From NCBI GenBank assembly GCA_016717115.1, contig JADKGE010000009.1, positions 1-64,000 of the forward strand: DNA of 64,000 nt, read 5' to 3'. Source of the stretch: Actinomycetota bacterium. Lineage in GTDB: Bacteria > Actinomycetota > Actinomycetes > S36-B12. Made by a program: the position numbers and the translations under genes. This document shows, in pieces, positions 43,793 through 52,473 of this stretch. The notes under the pieces were generated by a model. The model made no database searches. It was not told the origin of the DNA and saw nothing but the letters and a program-made list of their open reading frames with translations. Position 1 is the first letter of the stretch. Each line of letters begins with the position of its first letter.

Positions 43793-45223
43793 GTGATCGT
43801 CCTCGCCATCGACCAGGGCACGTCGGGCACGAAGGCGATCGTGGTGGATGAGCAGGGCGCGGTGCTGGCCCTCGCCAACGAGAAGGTCCATCCGGTCTAC
43901 CTGGTCGGCGGCGGCGTCGAGCAGGATCCCCGCGAGCTGCTCGCCTCCGTGGTCACTGCGGGGCGTCGAGCCGTCGCCGAGGCGGGCGTGCGGGTCGACG
44001 CCGTCGCCCTCGCGAACCAGGGCGAGACCGTCCTGGCCTGGGATCCCACCACCGGCGAGCCCCTGTCCGTGGCGATCGTCTGGCAGGATCGCCGCGCCGA
44101 GTCGGTCTGCGCCGAGCTGGCGCAGGACGCGGCGCTCATCGCTTCGCGCACGGGCCTCGTCCTTGACCCCTACTTCTCGGCGCCCAAGATGACGTGGCTG
44201 CGCCGCCACCTCACCACCGACGGCGTCGTCACGACGACGGATGCCTGGCTGCTGCACCACCTGACGGGGGAGTTCGTCACCGACGTGACCACGGCCAGCC
44301 GTTCGCTGGTCCTCGACGTCGACTCTGTCGACTGGGACGAGGAGCTGCTCGACCTGTTCGGCCTCGGCGACGAGCGCCTGCCCCGGCTGGTGGCGTGCGA
44401 CGAGATCGTCGGGACCACCTCGGTGTTCGGGGCGGAGGCGACGGTCGCGGGCCTCATCGTCGACCAGCAGGCGGCCCTCCTCGCGGAGCGCTGCCTGGCG
44501 CCGGGCAGCGCCAAGTGCACGTTCGGCACCGGCGCCTTCCTCCTTGCCAACACGGGTGAGATCGCCGTCCGATCGGCACACGGGCTGACGACCTCGGTCG
44601 CGTGGCGCACGCGCCAGGGCACGACGTACTGCCTCGACGGGCAGGTCTACACGGCGGCGTCGGCCGTGCGGTGGATGCGGGATCTCGGGCTCGTGGCCGG
44701 GTCCCGGGAGATGGACGACGCGGCCGGCGACGACTGCGCGGGCGTGCTGTTCGTGCCCGCCTTGGCGGGCCTGGCGGCGCCATGGTGGCGCCCGGACGCG
44801 CTGGCCTCGCTGACCGGGCTGAGCCTGGCCACCGACCGCGGACACATCGTGCGCGCGGTGATCGAGGGAGTCGCCGCGCAGGTCGCCGATCTCGCCCTGG
44901 TGTTCGGAACCGACATGGGCACGGCGCTGCGCGAACTGAGGGTCGATGGCGGACTGACGCGATCGACGGTGCTGATGCAGGCGACAGCCGATCTGCTCCA
45001 GGTGCCCGTCGAGGTGTTCCCGTCCGCGCATGCCACTCCGCTCGGCGCCGCGGCCCTGGCCCGGCTCGCGATGGATCCGGCTCTGACGATCGCCGACGTG
45101 ATGTGGCCGTGGACGCCCTCCCGGGTCTACGAACCGCGATGGACGGCAGACCGAGCGACCGACCACCTCGCCCGTTGGCGATCGGCTGCCGCGGCGACGC
45201 TCCCGTCGAGGACGACGGCGTGA
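43793..45223 (+). CDS. FGGY-family carbohydrate kinase, glycerol-kinase-like
   Basis: 476 aa. Both FGGY domains are present: the N-terminal phosphate-binding VLAIDQGTSGTKAIVVDEQG, the AIVWQDRR segment found in glycerol and xylulose kinases, and the C-terminal GTGAFLLANTGE and LRVDGGLTRSTVLMQATADL with FPSAHATPLGAAALARLA. It is slightly shorter than typical GlpK (~500 aa). The downstream flavoprotein pair resembles glycerol-3-phosphate oxidation, which makes glycerol the likely substrate, though another polyol is possible. GTG start is leaderless; the stop overlaps the next gene (GTGA). Confidence 0.85.
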   Translation: MIVLAIDQGTSGTKAIVVDEQGAVLALANEKVHPVYLVGGGVEQDPRELLASVVTAGRRAVAEAGVRVDAVALANQGETVLAWDPTTGEPLSVAIVWQDRRAESVCAELAQDAALIASRTGLVLDPYFSAPKMTWLRRHLTTDGVVTTTDAWLLHHLTGEFVTDVTTASRSLVLDVDSVDWDEELLDLFGLGDERLPRLVACDEIVGTTSVFGAEATVAGLIVDQQAALLAERCLAPGSAKCTFGTGAFLLANTGEIAVRSAHGLTTSVAWRTRQGTTYCLDGQVYTAASAVRWMRDLGLVAGSREMDDAAGDDCAGVLFVPALAGLAAPWWRPDALASLTGLSLATDRGHIVRAVIEGVAAQVADLALVFGTDMGTALRELRVDGGLTRSTVLMQATADLLQVPVEVFPSAHATPLGAAALARLAMDPALTIADVMWPWTPSRVYEPRWTADRATDHLARWRSAAAATLPSRTTA

Positions 45224-46611
45224 GTGCGGCGGAGCCGGCGCTCGTCGACGTCGCGGTCATCGGCGGCGGCGTCGTCGGCTGCGCGGTGGCCCGCGAGCTC
45301 GCTGGGTTCGACGTCTCGGTCGCGCTGATCGAGGCCAGGGGCGACGTGGGCGATGCGACGAGCAAGGCGAACACGGCGATCCTGCATACGGGGTTCGATG
45401 CCGTTCCCGGTTCGCTGGAGGCCCGGCTCGTGGCGCGCGGTTACGCGCTGCTCGGCGACTACGCGAAAGCGACGCGTATCCCGGTGGAGGGCACGGGTGC
45501 GGTGCTGGTGGCGTGGACCGACGAGGAACGCGGCAGTCTCGAATCGTTGCGGCAGAAGGCGATCGCCAACGGCTATCTCGACTGCGAGATCCTCGCGTCC
45601 GAGGCCGTGTACGCACTGGTGCCGCACCTGGGCCCCGGCGTGCTGGCCGGCCTCACCGTTCCCGGTGAGTCGATCATCTGCCCGTGGACCACGACGCTCG
45701 CGTACGCCACGGAGGCCCTGGCGCGGGGAGCCACCCTGATGCTCGGCACCCGGGTCACGGGGGTCAGCGTCGCCGACGACGTGACCACGTTGGCGACCAC
45801 CCGCGGACTCGTGCGCGCGAGGTGGGTCGTCAACGCCGCGGGCATGGGCGCGGACGTCATCGACCGCATGTACGGCTTCGACCGGTTCACCGTGGTGCCA
45901 CGGCGCGGTGAGCTCATCGTCTTCGACAAGCAGGCTCGCCCGCTCGCCGACTGCATCGTGCTGCCGGTGCCGAGCAGCCGGGGCAAGGGGGTGCTGGTGA
46001 GCCCGACCATCTACGGCAACGTGATGCTCGGTCCCACGTCCGAGAACCTGGCCGACAGGGAGGACACGTCGACGACGGCAGCCGGCATGGAGTTCCTGCT
46101 GGGGAAGGGGCGCGCCATCATGCCCTCGCTCCTCGAGGAGGAGGTCACCGCCGCCTACGCCGGCCTTCGCGCCGCCACGGAGCACGGTGACTACGTCGTG
46201 GACGTCGACGCAGATCGGCGCTACCTGCTGATCGGCGGCATCCGGTCCACCGGACTGACCGCGTCGATGGCGCTCGCCGAGCACGCCGGCCTGCAGCTGG
46301 CAGGTGCCGGGCTGGCCCTCGCCCCCCGCGTCGGCCTCCCGCCCGTCCCCGTCCTACCGAACATCGGGGAAGCGTTCCCTCGCCCCTACCAGCGGGCGGA
46401 CCTCATCGAGTCCGACCCGGAGTACGGAGCCATCGTCTGCTTCTGCGAGCGCGTGACCCGCGGCGAGATCCGTGATGCCCTCCGCTCGCCGATCCCGCCC
46501 TGTGACGTCGACGGCCTGCGCCGCCGCACCCGCGCGACAATGGGCCGCTGCCAGGGGTTCGCCTGTGGTGCCGATGTCGAGTCGGCCCTTCATGCCACGG
46601 ATCTTGCGTGA
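45220..46611 (+). CDS. FAD-dependent glycerol-3-phosphate dehydrogenase-like protein with C-terminal [2Fe-2S] domain
   Basis: 463 aa. DAO-type flavoprotein: VDVAVIGGGVVGCAVARELA dinucleotide-binding start, then TSKANTAILHTGFDAVPGSL and the ANTAILHTGFD motif typical of GlpA-like/L-2-hydroxyglutarate-oxidase relatives. The C-terminal ~80 residues are a BFD-like [2Fe-2S] module with CFCERVTRGEIRDAL and MGRCQGFACG (CxC...C.4C). This layout is known from G3P dehydrogenases of the Thermotoga type and from hydroxyproline-dehydrogenase complexes. GTG 45220 overlaps the kinase stop; the stop overlaps the following flavoprotein gene. The two flavoproteins likely form one complex. Confidence 0.82.
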   Translation: MSAAEPALVDVAVIGGGVVGCAVARELAGFDVSVALIEARGDVGDATSKANTAILHTGFDAVPGSLEARLVARGYALLGDYAKATRIPVEGTGAVLVAWTDEERGSLESLRQKAIANGYLDCEILASEAVYALVPHLGPGVLAGLTVPGESIICPWTTTLAYATEALARGATLMLGTRVTGVSVADDVTTLATTRGLVRARWVVNAAGMGADVIDRMYGFDRFTVVPRRGELIVFDKQARPLADCIVLPVPSSRGKGVLVSPTIYGNVMLGPTSENLADREDTSTTAAGMEFLLGKGRAIMPSLLEEEVTAAYAGLRAATEHGDYVVDVDADRRYLLIGGIRSTGLTASMALAEHAGLQLAGAGLALAPRVGLPPVPVLPNIGEAFPRPYQRADLIESDPEYGAIVCFCERVTRGEIRDALRSPIPPCDVDGLRRRTRATMGRCQGFACGADVESALHATDLA

Positions 46612-47867
46612 CAGGGCCGCCCCTGACCGTTCAGGCCGATGTCGCCGTCATCGGTGCGGGCCCCGCCGGGCTCACGGCGGCGATCGGGCTGCGCCGCCTC
46701 GGTGTCGGGGTCGTGGTGCTGGAGCGCGAGGCCGAGGCGGGCGGGATCCCGCGCATAACCCATCACACCGGCTACGGCCTTCGGGACCTGCACCGGATGA
46801 TGACCGGCCCGGCATACGCGGAACGGCTCGTCCAGGGTGCGGTCGACGCCGGCGCCGACCTGCGCATCGGGGCGATGGTCACGGACTGGTCCGGCGACCG
46901 GTCGGTCATGGTCACGAGTCCGGAGGGACGCTGGCGCCTGTCGGCGCAGGCGATCGTCCTGGCGACCGGCGCCCGCGAGCGGCCCCGCTCCGCGCGCCTC
47001 GTGCCGGGCGACCGGCCCGCCGGCGTGCTGACCACCGGGATGCTCCAGGACGTCGTGCACGGTGGACGGGCGGTCTCTGGCGGGTCGATCGGCTCCCGAG
47101 CGGTCGTCGTGGGGGCCGAGCTCGTGAGCTGGTCGGCGGTTCTCACGCTGCGCGAGGCGGGTTGCCGCGCCGTGCTCATGACCACCGAGCACGAGCGGAT
47201 CGAGGCACCCGCGGCCCTGGTCTGGGCGGGTCGGTCCGTCCCGGGTCTGCCCGTGTCCCGCCGCACGCGCGTGACGCGGATCATGGGCCGCCATCGCGTC
47301 GAGGCGGTGGAGCTGACCCGGCTGGACACTGGCCAGACGCGCACGTTCGCCTGCGACACGGTGATCTTCACGGGCGACTGGATCCCAGACAGCGAGCTGG
47401 CGCGGGCGGGCGGCCTCGACATGGACCCCGGACACCGGGGACCGGTGGTCGACGGGGCTCTTCGCACCAGTGCGCACGGCGTGTTCGGAGCCGGCAACCT
47501 GCTGCACCCCGTGGACACCGCCGACGTAGCGGCCCTGGACGGTCGCCACGTGGCCGGGCAGGTCGCGCGCTTCCTCGAGGGGGGCACCGGCCCGCAGGCG
47601 GCCACGCGGGTGCTGCCCGGCGCCGGATTCGCCTGGGTGTCGCCGGGCCTCCTGCGCCCCGCCGACCCGCCGCCGCGGGAACGGCTCCTGCTGTGGGCCA
47701 CCGAGCACAGATCGGCGCCCCGCGTCGTCGTCCGGCAGGGTGACCGGGTGCTCCGTCGCCGGCTCGTCCCGTGGCCCGCGTCGCCCGGACGGGTGTTCCG
47801 CCTCCCGTGGTCAGTGCTGGCCGGGGTGCACCCGGAGGCGGGTGACGTGACCATCGGGCTCGGCTGA
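46608..47867 (+). CDS. NAD(P)/FAD-dependent oxidoreductase, partner of the GlpA-like subunit
   Basis: 419 aa pyridine-nucleotide-disulfide-type flavoprotein. FAD motif DVAVIGAGPAGLTAAIGLRR; AIVLATGARERPRSARLVPG is the ATG motif; the second nucleotide-binding motif is degenerate (RAVVVGAELVSWSAVLTLRE, GxExxS instead of GxGxxG). VFGAGNLLHPVDTADVAALD binds FAD near the C-terminus. Such proteins accompany BFD-fused flavoproteins in three-gene G3P or amino-acid dehydrogenase operons; the third, small DUF1667-type subunit is not present here. GTG 46608 overlaps the preceding stop (GTGA). The last ~70 residues are Arg/Pro-rich and unassigned. Confidence 0.8.
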   Translation: MTGPPLTVQADVAVIGAGPAGLTAAIGLRRLGVGVVVLEREAEAGGIPRITHHTGYGLRDLHRMMTGPAYAERLVQGAVDAGADLRIGAMVTDWSGDRSVMVTSPEGRWRLSAQAIVLATGARERPRSARLVPGDRPAGVLTTGMLQDVVHGGRAVSGGSIGSRAVVVGAELVSWSAVLTLREAGCRAVLMTTEHERIEAPAALVWAGRSVPGLPVSRRTRVTRIMGRHRVEAVELTRLDTGQTRTFACDTVIFTGDWIPDSELARAGGLDMDPGHRGPVVDGALRTSAHGVFGAGNLLHPVDTADVAALDGRHVAGQVARFLEGGTGPQAATRVLPGAGFAWVSPGLLRPADPPPRERLLLWATEHRSAPRVVVRQGDRVLRRRLVPWPASPGRVFRLPWSVLAGVHPEAGDVTIGLG

Positions 47868-47909
47868 AGGGTAGGTTGGATCCAATCTGACGACAGCGTG
47901 GAGGTTGGC

Positions 47910-48860
47910 GTGTTGAGGTCGCGGCGGTCGAATCTGGCAGTACCCGGGAGCAGTCCGAAGATGCTGGAGAAGGCCAAGGGCCTGCCGGCGGATCAGGTGT
48001 TCATGGACATCGAGGACGCGGTCGCCCCGATCGCGAAGCCGGATGCCCGCAAGAACATCGTGGCGGCGCTGAACGAGGGCGGGTACGAGGGCAAGGTGCG
48101 TACGGTCCGGGTCAACGACTGGACCACCCAGTGGACGTATGCCGACGTGATCGAGGTGGTCGAGGGCGCCGGACCGAACCTCGACTGCATCATGCTGCCG
48201 AAGGTGCAGACCGCCGAGCAGGTCGTGGCGCTCGACATGCTGCTGACCCAGCTGGAGAAGTCGAACGGGTTCGAGGTGGGGCGGATCGGGATCGAGGCGC
48301 AGATCGAGAACGCGCTCGGGCTGATCAACATCGACGCGATCGCCCAGGCCAGCCCGCGGGTGGAGACGCTCATCTTCGGGCCGGCGGACTTCATGGCGAG
48401 CATCAACATGAAGTCGCTCGTCGTGGGCGAGCAGCCGCCCGGCTACGACGTCGGCGACGCCTACCACTACATCCTCATGCGCATCCTCATGGCGGCGCGC
48501 GCGTACGACAAGCAGGCCATCGACGGCCCGTACCTGGCGATCAAGGACCTCGACGGGTACGCGCGGGTCGCGGGCCGTTCCGCGGCACTGGGCTTCGACG
48601 GCAAGTGGGTGCTGCACCCCGGGCAGGTCGAGGTCGCCAACGAGGTCTACTCGCCACGGCAGGACGACTACGACCACGCCGAGATGATCCTCGACGCCTA
48701 CGACTACTACACGTCCGCCGAGGGCGGCGCCAAGGGCGCAGTCATGCTCGGCGACGAGATGATCGACGAGGCCTCACGCAAGATGGCGCTGGTCATCTCC
48801 GCCAAGGGCCGCGCCGCGGGCATGATCCGCACCCAGACGTTCGCACCCCCGCAGGCCTGA
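47910..48860 (+). CDS. HpcH/HpaI-family CoA-ester lyase (malyl-/citramalyl-CoA lyase-like)
   Basis: 316 aa citrate-lyase-beta-type TIM barrel. SNLAVPGSSPKMLEKAKGLP and ADQVFMDIEDAVAP form the substrate/Mg site (Asp/Glu), and IMLPKVQTAEQV, GIEAQIENALGLINI (Glu ligand) and LIFGPADFMASINM follow. GFDGKWVLHPGQV near the C-terminus is characteristic. Members cleave malyl-CoA, methylmalyl-CoA or citramalyl-CoA. GTG 47910 is preferred over GTG 47898 because GGAGG lies 5 bp upstream of the former. It is followed 19 bp later by an acyl-CoA dehydrogenase, suggesting a CoA-ester degradation pathway. Confidence 0.88.
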   Translation: MLRSRRSNLAVPGSSPKMLEKAKGLPADQVFMDIEDAVAPIAKPDARKNIVAALNEGGYEGKVRTVRVNDWTTQWTYADVIEVVEGAGPNLDCIMLPKVQTAEQVVALDMLLTQLEKSNGFEVGRIGIEAQIENALGLINIDAIAQASPRVETLIFGPADFMASINMKSLVVGEQPPGYDVGDAYHYILMRILMAARAYDKQAIDGPYLAIKDLDGYARVAGRSAALGFDGKWVLHPGQVEVANEVYSPRQDDYDHAEMILDAYDYYTSAEGGAKGAVMLGDEMIDEASRKMALVISAKGRAAGMIRTQTFAPPQA

Positions 48861-48879
48861 GACGACCGGAGGCATCGAC

Positions 48880-50085
48880 ATGACACGGCTTGCCCAGACC
48901 GAGGGACTGAACGAGGACCAGCGCGACATCCTGGCGGCGATCCGCGAGTTCGTCGACAACGAGATCATCCCGGTGGCGAACGAGTTGGAACATGCGGACG
49001 AGTACCCGCAGGCGATCGTCGACGGGCTGAAGGAGATGGGTGTCTTCGGCCTGATGATCCCCGAGGAGTACGGCGGCCTGGGGGAGTCGCTGCTGACGTA
49101 CGCACTCGTGGTGGAGGAGATCGCGCGCGGGTGGATGAGCGTCTCCGGCGTGATCAACACGCACTTCATCGTGGCCTACATGCTGATGCAGCACGGCACC
49201 GCCGAGCAGAAGGCCACCTACCTGCCGCGCATGGCCACGGGTGAGGTGCGTGGCGCGTTCTCGATGAGCGAGCCGGGTTGCGGCTCCGACGTGGCGGCGA
49301 TCACGAGCAAGGCCGTGCGCGACGGGGACGACTGGGTGCTCAACGGCGCGAAGATGTGGCTGACCAACGGCGGCTCGTCGACGCTGGTGGCGGTGCTCGT
49401 GCGCACCGACGCCGAGGCCGACGAGGGTGCGAGCGTGTACAAGAAGATGTCGACGTTCCTGATCGAGAAGCCGAGCGGCTTCGGCGAGGTGCGGCCCGGA
49501 CTGACCATCCCCGGCAAGATCGACAAGATGGGCTACAAGGGCGTCGACACCACCGAGCTGGTGTTCGACGGCCTGCGGGTCCCGGCCGACCGGATCCTGG
49601 GCGGCGAGCCGGGCAAGGGCTTCTACCAGATGATGGACGGCGTCGAGGTCGGCCGGGTGAACGTCGCCGCCCGCGCGTGCGGCCTGTCGATGCGGGCGTT
49701 CGAGCTCGGTGTGGAGTACGCGCAGCAGCGGGTCACGTTCGGCAAGCCGATCTTCGAGCACCAGGCCGTGTCGTTCCGGCTGGCCGACATGGCGGTCAAG
49801 GTCGAGGCAGCACACCAGATGATGGTCATGGCCGCCCGCAAGAAGGACTCCGGGGAGCGCAATGACCTCGAGGCCGGCATGGCCAAGTACCTCGCGAGCG
49901 AGTACTGCAAGGAGGTCGTCGAGGACTCCTTCCGCATCCACGGCGGCTACGGCTACTCCAAGGAGTACGAGATCGAGCGCCTCTACCGCGAGGCGCCGAT
50001 GCTGCTCATCGGCGAGGGCACGGCCGACATCCAGCGCATGATCATCGCGCGCCGGCTGCTCGAGGAGTACAAGACCAAGTCGTGA
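48880..50085 (+). CDS. acyl-CoA dehydrogenase
   Basis: 401 aa FAD-dependent alpha,beta-dehydrogenase. AFSMSEPGCGSDVAAITSKA is the FAD/substrate signature; MWLTNGGSSTLVAVLVRTDA and GYSKEYEIERLYREAPMLLI with IGEGTADIQR form the C-terminal region that carries the catalytic Glu (YREAP). The chain length of the substrate cannot be read directly. Coupling with the preceding malyl/citramalyl-CoA-lyase-like gene suggests a branched C5-type substrate, as inference. ATG 48880 has CCGGAGG 7 bp upstream. Its stop overlaps the Nudix gene (GTGA). Confidence 0.9.
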   Translation: MTRLAQTEGLNEDQRDILAAIREFVDNEIIPVANELEHADEYPQAIVDGLKEMGVFGLMIPEEYGGLGESLLTYALVVEEIARGWMSVSGVINTHFIVAYMLMQHGTAEQKATYLPRMATGEVRGAFSMSEPGCGSDVAAITSKAVRDGDDWVLNGAKMWLTNGGSSTLVAVLVRTDAEADEGASVYKKMSTFLIEKPSGFGEVRPGLTIPGKIDKMGYKGVDTTELVFDGLRVPADRILGGEPGKGFYQMMDGVEVGRVNVAARACGLSMRAFELGVEYAQQRVTFGKPIFEHQAVSFRLADMAVKVEAAHQMMVMAARKKDSGERNDLEAGMAKYLASEYCKEVVEDSFRIHGGYGYSKEYEIERLYREAPMLLIGEGTADIQRMIIARRLLEEYKTKS

Positions 50086-50486
50086 CCGCCGAGCGGCACG
50101 CGGTCGGCGCCATCGTCCTCGATGGCTCCGGACGCATCCTGCTCGTGCGTCGTGCGAACGCACCCGCGCAGGGGCTGTGGTCCATTCCCGGTGGCCGGGT
50201 CGAGGGCGGGGAGACATCCGAGGTCGCGGTCATCCGGGAGCTGCGCGAGGAGACCGGGCTGGTCGGCGTCGTGATCCGTGAGGTCGGCACCATCCGCCTC
50301 GCGGCAGCCGATGGCGGGACGTACCTCGTGCGCGACTTCCTGGTGTCGACGGACGGGGCGCCGGACCCGGTCGCAGGGGATGATGCCGCCGACGCCGCGT
50401 GGTTCGTCATCGATGACCTCGCGCAGGTGGATACCAGCCCTGGCCTTGTGGATGCGCTCGTCGCCTGGAACGTCATTGGCTCCTAG
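50082..50486 (+). CDS. NUDIX hydrolase
   Basis: 134 aa. The Nudix box is GGRVEGGETSEVAVIRELRE followed by ETGLVG, matching GX5EX7REUXEEXGU. The protein hydrolyses a nucleoside-diphosphate-X bond; the substrate is not evident. It is translationally coupled (GTGA) to the acyl-CoA dehydrogenase gene, so CoA or dinucleotide housekeeping is possible but unproven. Confidence 0.92.
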   Translation: MTAERHAVGAIVLDGSGRILLVRRANAPAQGLWSIPGGRVEGGETSEVAVIRELREETGLVGVVIREVGTIRLAAADGGTYLVRDFLVSTDGAPDPVAGDDAADAAWFVIDDLAQVDTSPGLVDALVAWNVIGS

Positions 50487-50489
50487 AGT
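50484..50489 (+). promoter_or_regulatory. -10 box of leaderless RecB-like nuclease gene
   Basis: TAGAGT ends 6 bp before ATG 50496; it overlaps the stop codon (TAG) of the Nudix gene. Confidence 0.45.
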
Positions 50490-50495
50490 CCGGGC

Positions 50496-51293
50496 ATGAC
50501 CACACCGGGGCGCGTCGCGGTCTCGCCGACGAAGCTCGACACCTGGCAGGACTGCCGGTACCGGTACCGCCTGCAGTACCTCGAGAAGCGGCGGGTCGAC
50601 GGGTCGTGGGCGCACCTGTCGATGGGCAACGCCATCCATGCGGCCCTGCGTGACTGGTTCGACGTCGACGAGGAGGGCCGCACGCCGGCGGCCGCCGCCG
50701 ATCTCGTGCGCGGCAACTGGACGGCGCTGGGCTTCCGCGACGACGCGCAGAGCACCGGCTGGCGCGAGAATGCCGCTGCCATGGTCGAGCGCTACTGCAC
50801 CCGGTACGGGTCTGCCGCGCCGTACAGCCGTGAGCGCACGCTGGGCGCGATCGCCGAGCACGTCACGATCAGCGGTCGCATCGACCGCCTCGACGAGCAC
50901 GGCGACGAACTGGTCGTTATCGACTACAAGACCGGTAGGCGCGTGCCCAGCGACGACGACGCGCGCGTGTCGAGGGCGCTGGCCATCTACGCCCTCATCA
51001 CGGCGCGCTCACTGAGGAGACCGGCGTTCGAGGTGCGGCTGCATCACGTGCCGAGCGGTGTCGTGGCTTCGCATCGGCACACGGCCGAGTCCTTGGCCCG
51101 CCACCTGTCACGCGTCGATGCCATCGGGCGCGACATCGCCGCCGCTCAGGAGTCGGGGCAAGATACGCAGTTCCCGCCCAGCCCTGGACCGCTGTGCGGG
51201 TGGTGCGACTTCCGAGACGCCTGTCCGGCGTCGGGGATCGTGCCCGCGCAGCCCCGCTGGGCCGGACTCCCGGCCGCCGATCCCACCGACTGA
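50496..51293 (+). CDS. RecB-family exonuclease (PD-(D/E)XK, Cas4/AddB-C-terminal-like)
   Basis: 265 aa. Starts VSPTKLDTWQDCRYRYRLQY, the SxSxlxxYxxCPxrfxl motif of RecB-like nucleases, then HLSMGNAIHAALRDWF and the catalytic core ISGRIDRLDEHGDELVVIDY followed by KTGR (D..ExK-type: D, D-Y-K). Four cysteines near the ends (C in QDCRYR and CGWCDFRDAC) could hold a [4Fe-4S] cluster as in AddB/Cas4. No cas genes or CRISPR repeats are nearby. It is the stand-alone actinobacterial PD-(D/E)XK protein of presumed DNA repair function. ATG 50496 is leaderless. Confidence 0.88.
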   Translation: MTTPGRVAVSPTKLDTWQDCRYRYRLQYLEKRRVDGSWAHLSMGNAIHAALRDWFDVDEEGRTPAAAADLVRGNWTALGFRDDAQSTGWRENAAAMVERYCTRYGSAAPYSRERTLGAIAEHVTISGRIDRLDEHGDELVVIDYKTGRRVPSDDDARVSRALAIYALITARSLRRPAFEVRLHHVPSGVVASHRHTAESLARHLSRVDAIGRDIAAAQESGQDTQFPPSPGPLCGWCDFRDACPASGIVPAQPRWAGLPAADPTD

Positions 51294-51304
51294 GGGGAGC
51301 CGGA

Positions 51305-51943
51305 TCAGCCGAAGATCACGCTGCCGTACTTGAGGAAGATCATGGCTGCGAGGATCCCCAGGATCAGGATCACGACCAGGGTGTCGGCGCCGGCCCGTAG
51401 CCAGCCGGAGAGCGAGGCGTGCAGGCCGCTCGGGAGCCCGAGGTTGTTGTCGAGGATGTTCACGCGCAGCAGGCTGGCGAACACGGTGGTCGTCGTGATG
51501 GTGATGAGCAGGCACCACGGGCACAGCGCCCCGATGACGAAGTACGCCTGGTAGAAGAGCCAGTAGGCGAACAGCAGGCCGATGAAGTAGACGACCTGGG
51601 CGGCGTTGAGGAACCAGCGGGGGAAGCGCACGCCTCCGAGGGCAGCGACCGCGATGGTGATGACCACCGGTTCGGCGATGAGCCCCAGGAACGCGTTGGG
51701 GAAGCCGAGGAGGCTGGCCTGCCACGAGGCGCCGACGGTTCCGCACGAGAGGACCGAGTTGATGTTGCACGACAGGTCGGCGTTCGGGTTCTCCGCGAGG
51801 GCGATCGCGTCGATGGACAGCACGAGCGAGGCCACCAGCCCGATGACCGACGACACGAGCATCTCGATGAAGGTCTTGGGGTGCCGGACCTCGGCCCGGG
51901 TGGGCACGCTGCGGTCGTCGACGACAACGGGCGTGGCGTTCAT
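51305..51943 (-). CDS. vitamin K epoxide reductase (VKOR) family protein
   Basis: 212 aa with four to five membrane helices. The loop cysteines are in LSCNINSVLSCGTVGASW and the active-site CxxC is ALCPWCLL. Bacterial VKOR reoxidises DsbA-like thiol oxidases using quinones and supports disulfide formation in exported proteins. There is no fused thioredoxin domain. ATG 51943 has GGAAGG 4 bp upstream. A partner DsbA is not in the window, but several secreted Cys-containing proteins encoded here would be potential clients. Confidence 0.93.
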   Translation of the reverse strand: MNATPVVVDDRSVPTRAEVRHPKTFIEMLVSSVIGLVASLVLSIDAIALAENPNADLSCNINSVLSCGTVGASWQASLLGFPNAFLGLIAEPVVITIAVAALGGVRFPRWFLNAAQVVYFIGLLFAYWLFYQAYFVIGALCPWCLLITITTTTVFASLLRVNILDNNLGLPSGLHASLSGWLRAGADTLVVILILGILAAMIFLKYGSVIFG

Positions 51944-52010
51944 GGGGTCCTTCCGAGCGGGCGAGCCTTGCTACGTCGGCTCCAGAGCACCCTGAGCCTA
52001 CGTGACGCGA

Positions 52011-52373
52011 TCAGGGCTCTGACAGATCGGCCCACACCGACATCCGGTCGCCGTCACGCCGCCACCCCCACTCGTGGCCGAGGGCGGCGATGATGGCCAG
52101 GCCCCGTCCCCCTGAAGCGGTGGTGGACGCGGCCCGCGCCACCGGCTCGCCCGAGGCACTGCTGCTCGTCACCGTGACCTGGACGCCAGTGGGCCGGACC
52201 TGCAGCTCCAGGTCGACGGGACCCGATCCGTGCTTGACCGCGTTCGTCACGAGTTCGGACGTGACGAGTACGGCGTCGTCCGCCAGGGACGACACCGCCA
52301 GCGCCTCGGCGACGAGCGCGCGTGCCATTCCGGCGGCCTGCGGCTCCCCGGGCAGTGTCCATCGAAGTCCCAC
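52011..52373 (-). CDS. HATPase domain anti-sigma-type regulator (RsbW/SpoIIAB-like)
   Basis: 120 aa. The ATP-binding Bergerat fold is minimal: VLVTSELVTNAVKHGSGPVD (N box) and GGRGLAIIAALGHEWGWRRD (G box). Such single-domain kinases of actinobacteria act as anti-sigma factors or phosphorylate anti-sigma antagonists. No sigma factor or antagonist gene is adjacent. GTG 52373 follows a TAGGAC box by 8 bp, so the mRNA may be nearly leaderless. Divergent from parA. Confidence 0.85.
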   Translation of the reverse strand: MGLRWTLPGEPQAAGMARALVAEALAVSSLADDAVLVTSELVTNAVKHGSGPVDLELQVRPTGVQVTVTSSSASGEPVARAASTTASGGRGLAIIAALGHEWGWRRDGDRMSVWADLSEP

Positions 52374-52460
52374 GGCGACGTCCTACCCCTGTTCGTCGAT
52401 GCCAAACCCCATTAGTACCCCTGTTGGCACCCCTTTCGGGGGAACTCGGGTCACAGGCCG

Positions 52461-52466
52461 TAGGGT
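52461..52466 (+). promoter_or_regulatory. -10 box of leaderless parA-type gene
   Basis: TAGGGT ends 7 bp before GTG 52474, and no ribosome site is present. Confidence 0.45.
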
Positions 52467-52473
52467 CGAGCGC

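Noticed and set aside
50496..51293. RecB-like nuclease as a Cas4 of a CRISPR locus
   Set aside because: No cas1/cas2, effector genes or repeat array are present; stand-alone RecB-like proteins are widespread in actinobacteria.
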